DNA of 64,000 bases. Origin: Azolla caroliniana. Its lineage: Eukaryota; Polypodiophyta. The notes below the pieces were generated by a model that had not been told where the DNA came from, made no database searches, and was given only the letters and a program-made list of their open reading frames with translations. A program made the translations under genes and the position numbers. Below, piece after piece: positions 40,150-51,949 of this stretch. The stretch spans positions 10,106,001-10,170,000 of the forward strand of contig JBHGNT010000008.1 in assembly GCA_043228905.1 (NCBI GenBank). The letters run 5' to 3'. The first letter of the stretch is position 1. Each line of letters starts with the position of its first letter.

Positions 40150-41240
40150 TATATAAAAAGAAAACCCTAAGAAGTTGCCTTTCTCCCAAATCTCTTTGTA
40201 GTGCTTAATGATGGTCCATCTAAAATTTTAGAAACAAAGTTGTGTAATCTTGGTCCACCACACATTTTAATCATGACAAAAATTGCCTTAGATGTGTCTT
40301 TAAATCATAATTGTCCATGTGGCTTTCGAGTAAGCTTTTGTGCAACATCTGTCAAGAAATCCCATAATGCATTCTTTCCACCAAATTTTCCAGCTCAATG
40401 AGCCTCAATAATGTTATTACAAAATCTTCGAACATCCTTCCATTCCACACTCTCAACGGATGCTTCCTTGAGAGTCATTACCTTTACTGAAAGCATTGCA
40501 ACTTTGCAAGCTAGCCACCATATTTGTGTATGAGCACAACGGATGGTTTGCTTAGAACTTGACATTTCCTTTCTTGTCTCTTCTTGACTAAGATAATCTA
40601 GTCACCTACCCTCCCCAGTTCCTCGATTACCTCTTTTGACTTTAGCCCTATACTCCCTATACACCCTCATATGGAAATCATTACATTTTGGAATTTCATT
40701 ACATTTTTCACATGTAAGATTATGAAAGGGTTCTTCAATCTTCGATACTCTTTTTCAATCAAAATGGCCAAAACATCCATCAACACTCTTGCATCTCATA
40801 CATCACAACAACTTTGGTGTAAGGCTCAGAGAACCATAAGGTGCCATGATTTTGATCGATGAGAAATTATTTACATGTATTTCTTCATCATTTATCAATA
40901 TGCTATTATGCCAATATCCCCAACACAATAGTGACAAACCAAAATAATGTGGAGTAAAGAACTCACATTCTTGACTAGACGAAAGTCGCAAGGTTAAAAC
41001 AAGAAATTTGCTCAAGGTTTGTTGATTTGAAGGTAAAGCTTCTTGTTTTCGTGGACGACCCAGAAATCCACTCATTATTGGCATGTCGGACCATCTCCAT
41101 CGACGTTAGATGGGTCTTGGATTCTATGTGTTGAAAAAAAATTGTTGACAAATCACTCCATGGAGGGCATAATGGTAACCAAGATCCATCAATCTTGCAT
41201 TTTACCTTCACCATTGCCTTATCTTTATATCCATGAAGTG
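40150..41240 (-). pseudogene. Unrecognised coding remnant inside the 18-kb insertion
   Basis: Several minus-strand segments read like protein, although interrupted by stops and shifts. Examples are VKCKIDGSWLPLCPPWSDLS (about 41210-41150), a Cys-containing segment HNLTCEKCNEIPKC (about 40720-40690), KVMTLKEASVESVEWKDVR (about 40480) and FGGKNALWDFLTDVAQKLTR (about 40390), followed by FKDTSKAIFVMIKMCGGPRL. No retroelement motif is present. The family was not identified. As the only non-retroelement coding in the insertion it could be the decayed transposase of the carrier; that is inference. Confidence 0.4.
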
Positions 41241-41548
41241 TTGCCTTTATAAATCAAATTCTGCATCTATAAAAAAATAGTTTTCACATATGAATAATGT
41301 GCTAATATATGTGAAAACTGGTTTTTTAGGTAACCAAGTTGAAATAATTGAATAATCTGCTAATAATGTTTTAGATAGGCCTCGTCATCTATTTTAGACA
41401 AGTTTATTGATTCATCTTGTTGGCTTAACCCCCTTCGAGCATAATATCGTTTTTTTTTTCCATAAAACATATGCTCCATTAGTATTAATAAAAAGCTCGA
41501 AGGCAGTATACAAATAGTACATAATATTGTTTCATCTCCACCAATATA

Positions 41549-41850
41549 TCTGAACTGATTCTAGCATTTGTAAAAACTGTTGGGAAAAAAAACAGCCATA
41601 AAACACAGCATTGATTCCAGTTATCTATTGCAGAAAACAAAATTTCGAGATCTTAGAACAGAACTCCATAGAAAACTTATATTTCACATGATATTCCATG
41701 TCCTCCGTCTTTCCAATCATATGTGTCAGGTGTGGAGCTGTAAGAAGATTCACCATCCCAAAAGAAACAGTTGCAAACAGATCTGAACTGATTATAGCAT
41801 TTGTAAAAACTGTTGGGGAGAAAAAAAAAACAGACCATGAAAATGAAATG
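41549..41850. repeat. Direct repeat flanking about 170 bp
   Basis: A 60-bp block with TCTGAACTGATT(C/A)TAGCATTTG and AAAAACTGTTGGG occurs at about 41549-41610 and 41780-41845 (231-bp offset). Confidence 0.8.
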
Positions 41851-41869
41851 TACTATACTAATCTCCACC

Positions 41870-42990
41870 TCTCACCCCATTTGCTTTGATCCCCACAACT
41901 TATTCACTCTCCCTTCATGGTGTGCTTCGGCCCCCTCACCATCATCACTCCTAAAAACCAAATTGCTTCATTCAATCCACCTCCACCATCTCGCGGAATG
42001 CCACCAATGTCCTGTGGAATTAACAACAAAATAAGTAAAAAAATACCTCATCTCCTCATGAGCTGCTTCGATCCCCCCTACCATCATCACTCCTAAAACA
42101 GACACATTGCTTCCTTTAGTCCACATCCACCCACCATCTCGCCGAATACCACCAATGTCCTGTGCAATGAATCAACAAAAATGAGAAATTGTTCCTCATC
42201 CCCTCATGATTTGCTTCGTTCCCCCGCACCATCGTCACTCCTAAAAACAGAGAAATTGCTTCAATCAAACCACATCCACCATCTCGCCGAATACCACCTC
42301 TGACCTATACAAATAACAACAAAAACAAGTGAATAATGGTTCCTCATCCCCTCATGATTTGCTTTTGTCCCCCCCACCATCATCACTCCTAAAAACAAAC
42401 AAATTGCTTCAATCAATCCACATCCACCATCTCGCCGAGTACCGCCAATATCCTGTGCAATTAACAACAAAATAAGTGAACAATGATTCCTCTCCCCTCC
42501 GGATCTGCTTCAGCCCTCGCACCAACACCACTCATCCTCACACCATGACAAAGTTGCTTCAAATCCCACTGCCATCATCCCGCAACCTATGAGAACCATA
42601 ATATCTGTCTTAAATCAGCCCATATCTGGGGTATCTTGCTTCCCCTATTCCATCTCACCGATTAACGCGGCCCTGTAATCACAACAAAAAATGAGGGAAA
42701 ACCATTTCTCGCCTTCTCATAATAATCTGCTTCAGCCCCGACTCCAACATCACTCATCCTAACCACAAAAAACAGAAAAACGGCTTCTTCATGTCCCCAT
42801 CTACCATCTCGCTATCTCCGATTCGACAATCATGTTACACTAACAACCAACAAACGAGTAGAAAACAAACAGAAATCCTCACCTTCTCCTAGTAATCTTC
42901 GACAACCCCCACCAACATCAGTCATCCTAATCACAAAACAACTTAAACCTATTTCAACCTGTCCACATCCACCATGTCAATGTCTCTGAT
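41870..42990. repeat. Tandem repeat, about 147-bp unit
   Basis: The landmark CTCCTAAAA recurs at 41948, 42090, 42238 and 42386 (spacing 142, 148 and 148). Degenerate copies follow at about 42531, 42752 and 42921. Each unit contains CCACATCCACCATCTCGCCGA and CCTCATCCCCTCATGA. It lies just downstream of the LINE 3' end and may be a satellite-like part of its tail or independent. No coding. Confidence 0.85.
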
Positions 42991-43153
42991 TATCACACGA
43001 AATCTGCCTCATACCACTAAAATCTTCTTATACTAGTCTGATTCAGCATCCAGAATATCATCCCATTTCCTCATATCTTCTTCTAGCATATGTATATCTT
43101 ACCTACATTAAAATAAGCTTCCTACATGCCGCCACCGTCTCCTCCCTGTTATC

Positions 43154-45157
43154 TCATGTTGTTCGCCATAAGAATGGTACTGGTGGTGGGAACAACCAAC
43201 GAGGTGGCACATAATTCCACCTAACCTCCGTGCTTGCATCTAACATTATAGGAATAGCTGACCAAACTCGTCGTAATCTCTTTCTTTTTCGAATGGCTGT
43301 GTTTCCATAGCCTTTATACCTGTCATACTCACCTTTAACTGAATGTACTAATAAATTCCAAAAAGACTTTACTTGATCCACAACGTGAATGTCTTCATCA
43401 TTGTATAACTTGGAGCACCTAGCTTTCCAAAGAACCCATAGAGACAACGAAGAGACAATCTGCCAAACATAACTCCGCGAGAAGAACTTGACTCCCTGCA
43501 AGGAACTTGAAGTAGAATATACCTGAAAACTTCTTACATATAAAGACAATGAAGAATGATTATAATGATAAAAAGCCCTTTGTTGATCCAACATTCCCCA
43601 AAAGACTGCACCCCACGTAAAAATAGCAGACCTATACTTACGACCTAGAAGCCTAAGAATTCGACACCAAAAACTTTTTGCGGAAACACATTCCCAAAAT
43701 GCATTATGCAATGTCTAATCCACAAACCCACACATAATACATGACCGATTACTCACCGATCCCCTCAATAAATGGCCTATTGGCAATGCATAATGAATCA
43801 TCAACCACCGAAAATGCAATATCTTATTCATGCATTTAATAGACCAAAACTGTTTCCAAAACATAACCATTTGAGTAGATGAAACATTACCTTCCTCCCA
43901 ATACTTTTTTCCAGCAGGTATCGGCTCGGTCTGCCTCAACATAAAATTCCTGCCAAACGCTACTGAATATTTGAAAAAAGGAAGGAGCTTAGTCGAAGAG
44001 TCAGATATAGATAATTTCCAACCATAATCCGTTGGATCCCACTGCAGGTCATGAATAGGTTTAGAGTCTAACACCGAAATATGAGATGAAAAATTAACTA
44101 TTAGTGGACTAGGATCAATATATATATTTTTATCTAATCTAGCAATTACTCGCACTGGCAATTGCTTCGCAGCCAACATGATTTGAGACTCCTCATCCAC
44201 TAGTATCAACCTACCATTGTCCAACACTTCATAAAAATAAATGCTACCATTTTGATCATATAACCGAGCTCCTATAAGTATATTGAGTGTCAAGAACATA
44301 CCGTACCAACTCTGAAAATGATCGAATTGCAATGTAGGCACTGTGACCTGATACACCCTGGACAATTGTGATAACATGATCTTAGCCCCTCTTAAGTTAG
44401 ATAACCTATTACTTTGCTCCAACGTAGAGGACTGCATAAACCTTATCCAATCCGCAACCGTACGAGCTGGTCCACTATCCATTGTAGCCCATGATAACCT
44501 AGGGCGTAAACCCAAAACACATGCAGCTTCATTAGTAAATAAAGGATTCCATATCAATGGTTGACGCATAAATTGATGATAGCTTTTCGGTGGCAAGAAA
44601 ACAAGCACTTGCCGAAGAGTTTCCCATGCCCGAAAAATTCCATTGAAGAAGCGCAATGATCCATCATTGGACTTAGGTAGCTGGAAATCTGCATTGAAGA
44701 ACCATTTAAGACTATCCTTCCATTGACCACCTACCGAAGGCTTGACCTTATATAGATGTTGCATCCATAGTTTTTTCCATAACTCTTGTCCTGGCAATAA
44801 ACTCCTAACAACATGTTTAGTAAGTAAAGCTTTGCTTTGCATAAATGGATCAATCAAACCTAAACCATCTTTTTGTTTAGGTTGTATCAGAATAGACCAA
44901 GCTACCTTTGCTACAGGATTGACTGACCTATTGTTCCCCCAAATAAAATTCCGTACTAAACGTTGAACTTTCAACATTATTGACCTAGAAAACAACCATG
45001 TAGATGCTATATACAAAATCGAGGACAACAACACCGCATTAGCTACAACTACACGTCCTGCTAAAGATAATTTTTCTTTATTCCAATATACTAATTTATT
45101 TCTTAATCTTAACAATAAGGGTGCAATCATATCTTTTGACTTTAATCCCACACCCAC
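43154..45157 (-). pseudogene. LINE RT C-terminus with zinc-binding domain
   Basis: An open frame of about 480 codons (45157 to 43715), one TAG, then 185 more codons in the same frame to 43154. It holds the thumb region (KLVYWNKEKLSLAGRVVVANAV, a signature of plant L1-type elements) and a long linker. The zf-RVT motif follows (NKILHFRWLMIHYALPIGHLL ... CIMCGFVD, then TLHNAFWECVSAKSFW). The frame is the same as that of the FADD segment upstream. It is one of the better preserved parts of the LINE. Confidence 0.85.
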
Positions 45158-46524
45158 TCGACAACCTAAATACCTAATGGACTAACCTTGTGGTATCCAT
45201 GTGAATCCTAAAGAGGGTACATTAACTAGCGGATCTCCCTAAGCGACCCAACAACCTGATGACTTATCCCAATTTATCAATGCACCCGATGCATCTGAGA
45301 AATCATCCACGGCCTTTTGCACATGAAACAAATTACCATGTGAGGCCTGAACATATAAAGTTGTATCATCAGCGAATTCACAATCCACATTTGCGTTTGC
45401 TACTGGTAGTGCTAAACCTTTAATATTTACATATGGAGAATTTAAATGTACAGAGAATGCTTTGGTACTAACAAAAACAGGAAAGGAGCAAGTGGACATC
45501 CCTGGCATACAGATCTTGAAATAAAAAAATGCCTACCAATGTCCCCTGCAAATAATAGAGAACTACTTGCATTACGATATAATGCTGAAACTCCTCGTAT
45601 CCAATTACTTGGAAAACCCATCCTAACGAGTGTTCCCTCCATAAAATCCCAATCCACTCTGTCGTAAGCTTTTTCAAAATCAAGAAATAACACCGCCAAA
45701 TCTTGTTTCTGCGCTTCAGCGATGGTCACCATTTCCCAAAAGAGAATAATATTATCAAAAATACTTCACTCTTGCAAAAAACATGTCTGGGTATCATGAA
45801 TCAACTCCGAAAGATAAGGTTGTAACCGTCTAGCTATCGTTTTTGCTAATATCTTATAAATAACATTCAACAAGGTAATTGGTCTCCACTGGCTAAGCTC
45901 TTCTAACTGTCCACTTGTTTTAGGAATCATATAGATTAAACCCTCCTTCCATTCTTGGGGCATATTTCCAGAATCTAAAATTTGTTGATAGGCCTTAGTC
46001 AGCCCATCACCTATCAAATCCCAATACTGGATATACCATTGAACTCCCAACCCATCCACACCAGGACAAACATCCTTTGCAAGGGCTTTTACTGCTTTAA
46101 AAACCTCTTGAGTACTTAATGGTTGTAAAAGACAACGTAAAAGATTTCTAGAAACCCTATTCTGAACCCTAGACCATATAATGTCCCTCTTAACCATATC
46201 ATCCTTAGAAAATGGTCTAGCTTTTAACAAAGCTTCATAATAATCAGAGGCTATTTGTCGCATCTGGCTAGGATCCGTGGTATAAGAGCCATCAAGACAT
46301 CTTAATCTAGATATCCTCGCTGATGACTTATGATGATTATGCACTACAAAGAACAACTTGTTGACTTTATCTCCCGATTCTGCCCATGTGGATGATGTAT
46401 TGTGATAGTTAAAATCAACAGAAATCTTTTGTAAGTCCAATATTTGATTCCCTACTTGAACCACTCGAGCACTTATATAACTTGAATGTGGTCTTCTCTC
46501 TTGCAAATGTTGCAGGGATTCCAA
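45158..46524 (-). pseudogene. LINE reverse transcriptase core
   Basis: Palm motifs in order: ALAKDVCPGVDGLGVQWY, LIYMIPKTSGQLEELSQWRPITLLNVIYKILAK, a stop at 45766, AVLFLDFEKAYDRVDWDF, VCQGCPLAPFLF, a frameshift near 45480, then the catalytic CEFADDTTLY and a stop at 45239. Plant L1-type order and spacing. Target-primed reverse transcription would be its role when intact. Confidence 0.88.
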
Positions 46525-46550
46525 TCCCCTACGCAGCCTACCTATTTTAG

Positions 46551-47577
46551 TTAAAGATGCATAAAATACTTGTTTAGCCTTCTTGTAAAAAATTGTTGTG
46601 TTTCACTAATAGCCTTGTGAACACTAGATAATGCATAATCATAGGAGTAGTCATACTTATTCCAAATATTATGCATCGTAGGGGAACAATCTGGGCTAAG
46701 AAACACATGATTCGGAATTCTAAACCTTGAGTTCTTATACTGCTCCTGTAAGACTATAACTAACTGAAGCGGTGCATGATCAGAAAAGGAAAATGAAGGT
46801 ATGATTCCAATGGAACCTCCTTTGTCCCACAAAAACTTATCAGCATAAAATCTATCTAACCTAGACAAATTTGCATGTGATTGTCTTCTATCTGATCTTG
46901 AATACTCTAAGGAATCTTGTATCCTTGTAAAAGAAGACAAGCATAATATCGTTTTTCATGACTTTGACTCTTAATATGACTTCTAAAAAAATTATTAAGA
47001 CGCACATTTGCTACTTTTGCTTCCATAGAACCAGCACCATAGGGTTCTCCACCCTCATTGCACCATAATCTTATGACTGTTTTTCGATAAAAATCCTCAA
47101 CCTTCAACTCAAATTTATAATCTCGAGGAATTGTAACATTACTTAATTTTACACGTATCCTATTACATTCTATCATCCATTACCTAAAACATCTCTAGGA
47201 ATCTTATCCTTGATTGTTTCAATTGGAGATGTAACTTTAAAATTGTCCCCGGCTTGACCCAACAATGAACCCTCAACATTAGTGCATGATTCTTTTGAAG
47301 AGACTTTTTGTTTATCAATACTAGGCTTGATATAGACTTTATTTTCTTTTAAACGCCATTTGTCTTCTTGTTTCCCATTCAAAATATTATTTTTTCTGTA
47401 CACAAAGGAAAATGGTTCATAAAATATACCGTCCTCAATTATTTTGACTCGGATCTTTGCATATGTAAGAGTTCCTCTCACACTTACAATGCCCAAAGGT
47501 TTATCTTCATCATCCCTCTCATGTTCAAACACTTCAATAATAGATTCTTCATCCAATCTACACATAGAATGGCCCAC
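46551..47577 (-). pseudogene. LINE endonuclease end and upstream ORF remnants
   Basis: 46551-46940 carries the end of an AP-endonuclease-like domain with LSRLDRFYADKFLW and the FSFSDHAPLQL motif (catalytic SDH). 46907-47176 and 47173-47577 are further open pieces with no motif I recognise; by position they would be the endonuclease start or ORF1, but the core endonuclease motifs are not visible. The 5' end of the LINE is therefore unclear. Confidence 0.6.
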
Positions 47578-47761
47578 CTATCACTTTTCATATAACCATA
47601 CATCATATATATGTGTGTATGTGTGCATTGTGAATGTGGTATTCATGTGTGATTTGTGTGTATATATGTTCCATACATCATATATGTTTGTATATGCATG
47701 TGTGTTGTTTGTTATGTTTGTGTGTGTGTATGTATGTTCCATACATCGTATATGTTTGTAT

Positions 47762-47930
47762 CATAGTTCTAGCCATACGTCCCATTCGTGTCATACTCAA
47801 ACGCCAATATTCGTATCATACTCATACGTGAAAAGGCTCCAAGTATGATTGAAATCCATACGCGGTACATAGATATATTATATATACATATGGTGTATAT
47901 GGTGTACATAGTGTGTGTGTGTGTGTGAGG

Positions 47931-47967
<37 letters not shown>

Positions 47968-48346
47968 TGTGTGGTCTAGAGAGAGAAGCCCTGTTTTGCA
48001 TGTGTGAGGAGACAGTGATTGAGTGTATATCTAGACTCTAGAGAGAGAGAGAGAGAGGAGCTATGGGTTTTGTCTGTGTGAGGGAGTATGTAATATGTAT
48101 ATTAGATATCTAGATTTTGTAGAGAGAGAAAATCTGTCAGTTCTCGTGTGAGAGAGAGAGTGTGTGTGTGTATGTGTGTCAGATATCACTTCTATTCACA
48201 AAATATTATGAATATCAAAAATAAAAAAAACCCAAAAAAAGTCAAAAAAAAAAAAAGCCAAACGAATATCGCGTATCATACGCGTACGTTTGCAAACGTT
48301 CGCGTACGTCCAGTAAATTGGACGTACGCGAATATTAGGAACTATG
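47762..48346. mobile_element. 585-bp hAT-like non-autonomous element
   Basis: Left end CATAGTTCTAGCC and right end (reverse complement) CATAGTTCCTAATA are inverted. The 8-bp direct repeat GTTTGTAT flanks it (47754-47761 and 48347-48354). Interior: GA and TG microsatellites and a 13-bp-stem hairpin (TTCGCGTACGTCC ... GGACGTACGCGAA, about 48298-48331). No coding. The size, TIR and 8-bp duplication fit a hAT-derived MITE. Confidence 0.75.
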
Positions 48347-48360
48347 GTTTGTATGTGGTA

Positions 48361-48564
48361 TGCATGTGTGTTGTGTGTTATGTGTTATGTTTGTGTGTGT
48401 GTGTGTGTTTGCGCGCGCGCGCGCGCGTGTGTGTGTGTGTGTATAGGTATGTGTGTTATGTATGTACATATTGTATTGTATTTTATTTAATTGCATTTAT
48501 TGTATGTATAGCATGTGTGATGTGTGTTATGTTTGTGTGTGTGTGTGTGTATTCTATTGTATTC

Positions 48565-48603
<39 letters not shown>

Positions 48604-48720
48604 TCTATTGTATTCCATGTGTGTGTGTGTGTGTGTGTGTGTGTTTATGTATGTATTCTATTGTATTCCATGTGAATTTATGTGTTGGTTTATGTACGTG
48701 TGCATTATGTATGTATGATG
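48361..48720. repeat. (TG)n/(CG)n microsatellite block
   Basis: Includes (TG)n at 48391-48407, (GC)n at 48411-48427 and (TG)n to 48442, a long alternating purine-pyrimidine stretch. Three copies of TATTCTATTGTATTCCATG separated by (TG)n follow (about 48549, 48600 and 48654). Confidence 0.9.
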
Positions 48721-48819
48721 TTTGTACTTATGAGTACTTGTAAAATATTTGTAGAGTTGTTGTGGCAGCCCCGAGAAAGAATAATGGTGAGCAAAAGCGG
48801 CATTACAAGGCGAATGGCG

Positions 48820-48930
48820 GCGGCGACGACAGCAAAACGAGAACAGGGGCGGCAAAACGAGAATAGAGGCGGCAAAACAAGACTAAAGGCGACAAAACGA
48901 GGACAGAAACAACAAGCGGAGAAGAGGCGA
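48820..48930. repeat. About 20-bp minisatellite (GGCGGCAAAACGAGA)
   Basis: Four to five degenerate copies of a G/A-rich unit with CGGCAAAACGAGAA as core. It reads as a basic Lys/Arg-rich peptide in one frame but has no sign of being a gene. Confidence 0.7.
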
Positions 48931-49000
48931 CCGACAACAATGGGAGAGAAGAGGAGGTAGAGCAAAGGAGGAGGTGGCAAAAATCTAAATTAAAAAAAAC

Positions 49001-49880
49001 TTGAATGTTTGAATCTTATGTTTAGTATGTATGTATGTATGTATGTATGTGCACGGAATGTATGCATGTATGAATGAATGAATATATATATATGTAATGT
49101 ATGCATAAAATATGTATGCTTGCATGAATGAATGAATATATGAATGTACATATGTGTATATATGTAATATGTAATGTATGCATATTTGTATGTGTATGCA
49201 TATATGTGTGTTTGGATGTTTGTTTGTAATATGTATGTATGTATGTGTATGTATAATATATATTGTTCGTAAGCATGAGACTACGTTTAGTAACGATGCA
49301 TTCCCTTTTATATCTCTTTATCTCTCTTGTTCTCTCTTGTAGTTCATATGCCCGGGACTACACATGGTAGTCGGGATTTTGTATTTCATTTTTATTCATG
49401 TTGTATCTCCAACCCTACAGTCTATCGCATAGCACGGTGTTATATTTGTCACCAGCCTATGTACTCACCCCTTATAAAAATCTTTATATTCTAAGCCCTA
49501 CCCCTCCCTAACATTCTCCTATTTTCAGCCCTACCCCTCCCCTACTTTCTCCTATTTCTAGCCCTACCCCCCTTACTTTCTCTTATTTTTAGCAGTACCC
49601 CTTACCCATTTTTTCCTATTCTCACTCATACCCCTCTCCCAATTTTTTTTATTTTTTCTTTAGAATGTTTTCACTTATCACTTTTATAATTTAACTTAAA
49701 CATTCATACCCCTCATATATACATTTTACATACACATACATACGTATTACAAACAAACATCCACACACATATATACACACACATACAAATATACATACAT
49801 TACATATTACACATATACACATATGTACATTCATATATTCATTCATTCATGTTTATTCATGCAAACGTACATATTTTATG

Positions 49881-49925
<45 letters not shown>

Positions 49926-50008
49926 ATTCATTCATACATGCATACATTATGTGCACATACATACATACATTCATATTAAACATAACATTCAAACATTCAT
50001 GTACGAAT
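49001..50008. repeat. Long inverted repeat of TATG-type sequence
   Basis: Arm 49001-49265 and the reverse complement of 49735-50008 align along their length. Shared order: TTGAATGTTTGAAT, ATGTATGTATGTGCAC, GAATGAATGAATATAT, GCATAAAATATGTA, GAATGTACATATGTG, GGATGTTTGTTTGTAATA. The spacer is about 470 bp and holds the 33-bp minisatellite. The arms differ by microsatellite length changes, including (AT)n at 49887-49922. Confidence 0.75.
49494..49640. repeat. 33-bp minisatellite, about 4.5 copies
   Basis: Units begin AGCCCTACCCCTCCC at 49494 and 49527, AGCCCTACCCC at 49560 and AGCAGTACCCC about 49591. Spacing is 33, 33 and 31. Confidence 0.85.
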
Positions 50009-50009
50009 G

Positions 50010-50308
50010 TACATATGTGTATGCATATATGCATATGTCATGTATGTCATGTATGTGTATGTATGTCCATGTACGAATGTACATATGTGTATGCATATAT
50101 GCATATGCCATGTCTGTAATGTATGTGTATGCATATATGCATATGTAAATCTACATGATTCAATGTATGTGGATGTTTGATTGTAATATGTGCATAATAT
50201 CTATGTATATATGTGTATGTATATGTAGCAATGTATAAATTAATATATTTATGTCCATGTACAAATGTACATATATGTATGCATGTATCCATATGTAATG
50301 TATGTATG

Positions 50309-50339
<31 letters not shown>

Positions 50340-50973
50340 GTATGCATATATCCATATGTCAATGTACATGATTCAATGTATATGAATGTGTGATTGTAAT
50401 ATATGCATATGCAATGTATGTACATATGTGTATATATGGAATATGTAATGTATGTATGTTTGTATGTGTAACAGTGTGTGCATATATGCATACATGAGTG
50501 TGTGGACGTTTGTTCGTAATATATATGTATATATGTATATATGTATGTATGTATGTGTATGTAACGTATTTATGTGTATGGATGTATGTTTGTAAAACTT
50601 ATAAAATTGTAGGCATATGTATGTATATATATATGGTGATATGTGGAATATGTATGTATGTATGTGTATGCATATATGTATGTATATGTCAATATACATG
50701 ATTCAATGAGTATGAATGTGTTTGTAATATGTGCATAATATGTATGTATATATCCAATGTATGTATGTGTATGTATATGTGTGTATGTGTATGTGGTCAT
50801 ATGTATGTAAATGTATGAATGTATGTATGCATATATATGTAATGTATTTATGTCTGTATATTTTTGGGATATTTTCATGTTTAGTATGTATATGGCTTGT
50901 ATATGGATGTACGTTTGTAATATGTACGTAACATGCATGTATATATCCAATGTATGTGTAAGTATACATATAC

Positions 50974-51018
<45 letters not shown>

Positions 51019-51670
51019 ATATGTGTATATGTATATATGTAAGTATTGTGGTTTGTATGGTCCAGTATAATCTATATATATGGTGATATGTGGAATATGT
51101 ATTTACATATGTAATATATCCATGTATGTATCTATATATGTATATATGTAATTTATCTATGTGTAAATTTGTATATTGTGTAATAGTTATGGATTATATT
51201 CTATGTAATACCTAATTTATTTATGTGTGTGTGCACGTGTATATTTATGTAAAATATACAACTTGTTTGTAAGTATGAAGATTTGTATACATATAATATG
51301 TAATCTTTGGTATTAATATGTATGTGTATGTGTATATATATAATATACAATTTATGTTTTTGTGTTTTGTATGTATATATGCATTTGTGTATGTATATAT
51401 GTAATATGTAATTTTTATGTATGTATGTATTATGTATATATGTATGTCAATATATAAGGCCGATTCTAATATGTATGTAGTATGTAATGCATGTATGTAT
51501 GTGTATGTACATATTTACATATGATAATATATATTTGTACATATATTTATGTTTAGTCAGTATGCATGTATAAATGGGTGTAATGTATGTATATACATAT
51601 TCATGGATGTAATGTTTGAATGTAGGTATATATGCATGCATGCATGTATATGTATGTATGTATGTACGTA
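50010..51670. repeat. TATG tetranucleotide field with higher-order repeats
   Basis: About 1.6 kb of TATG/TGTA-rich sequence. A longer word (CATGATTCAATG ... TGTAATATGTGCATAAT) recurs at about 50152, 50367 and 50697, so blocks of a few hundred bases have been duplicated. (TG)n at 50979-51013. No gene. Confidence 0.85.
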
Positions 51671-51822
51671 TATATGCTACTCCAAATTTGAGTATTGTTT
51701 GTAAAATATATTCTTTACTATCTCATTGAAATATCTAATATTTCATGGGGTTATGTAATTTTTTTTTCCAGCATAATTGATAATACCCTTATGTAAATAT
51801 ATTTTCAAATCTTTATTAATAC

Positions 51823-51856
<34 letters not shown>

Positions 51857-51949
51857 ATATATATATATTCTGTATCTCATTGATTAATTAAAACCCCTTT
51901 TGATGAACTCACGTGCTAACATACAAGTTTTGATAGTGAAGCCCCCGGG
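51671..51949. other. Right arm of the 18-kb insertion
   Basis: AT-rich with (AT)n at about 51827-51853 and AATACCCTTAT words. It ends in GAAGCCCCCGGG, the right terminal inverted repeat (51933-51949). Confidence 0.7.

Larger units (their letters stand above)
33760..51949. mobile_element. 18,190-bp TIR-flanked composite insertion
   Basis: Left end CCCGGGGACTCCACTAT. Right end, reverse-complemented, CCCGGGGGCTTCACTAT: 15 of 17 identical. Weaker similarity continues for about 35 more bases (CACGTG followed by TTCAT in both). The 8 bases CTATTGTT flank it on both sides (33752-33759 and 51950-51957); an extra G precedes both copies, so 9 bp is formally possible. It interrupts copia gag-pol exactly. 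An 8-9 bp duplication fits hAT- or Mutator-type transposases. The CCCGGGG terminus is not the usual hAT end and no recognised transposase is present, so the superfamily is open. It carries a copia element, a LINE, a hAT-like element and microsatellites. Confidence 0.8.

Noticed and set aside
41870-42990. CRISPR-like array
   Set aside because: The units are contiguous tandem copies without unique spacers, in a plant nuclear context.
48820-48960. Lys/Arg-rich frame resembling a basic nuclear protein
   Set aside because: It is a 20-bp minisatellite with no conserved frame or start context.
47600-51650. Many open frames rich in Cys-Val, Tyr-Ile-His or Met-Tyr-Val
   Set aside because: Translations of TG, TATG and TACA microsatellites in all frames; no codon structure or domain.
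33760-51949. CACTA-type transposon (CACTAT occurs in both ends)
   Set aside because: CACTA elements end in CACTA itself and make 3-bp target duplications; here CACTAT is 11 bases inside and the duplication is 8 bp.
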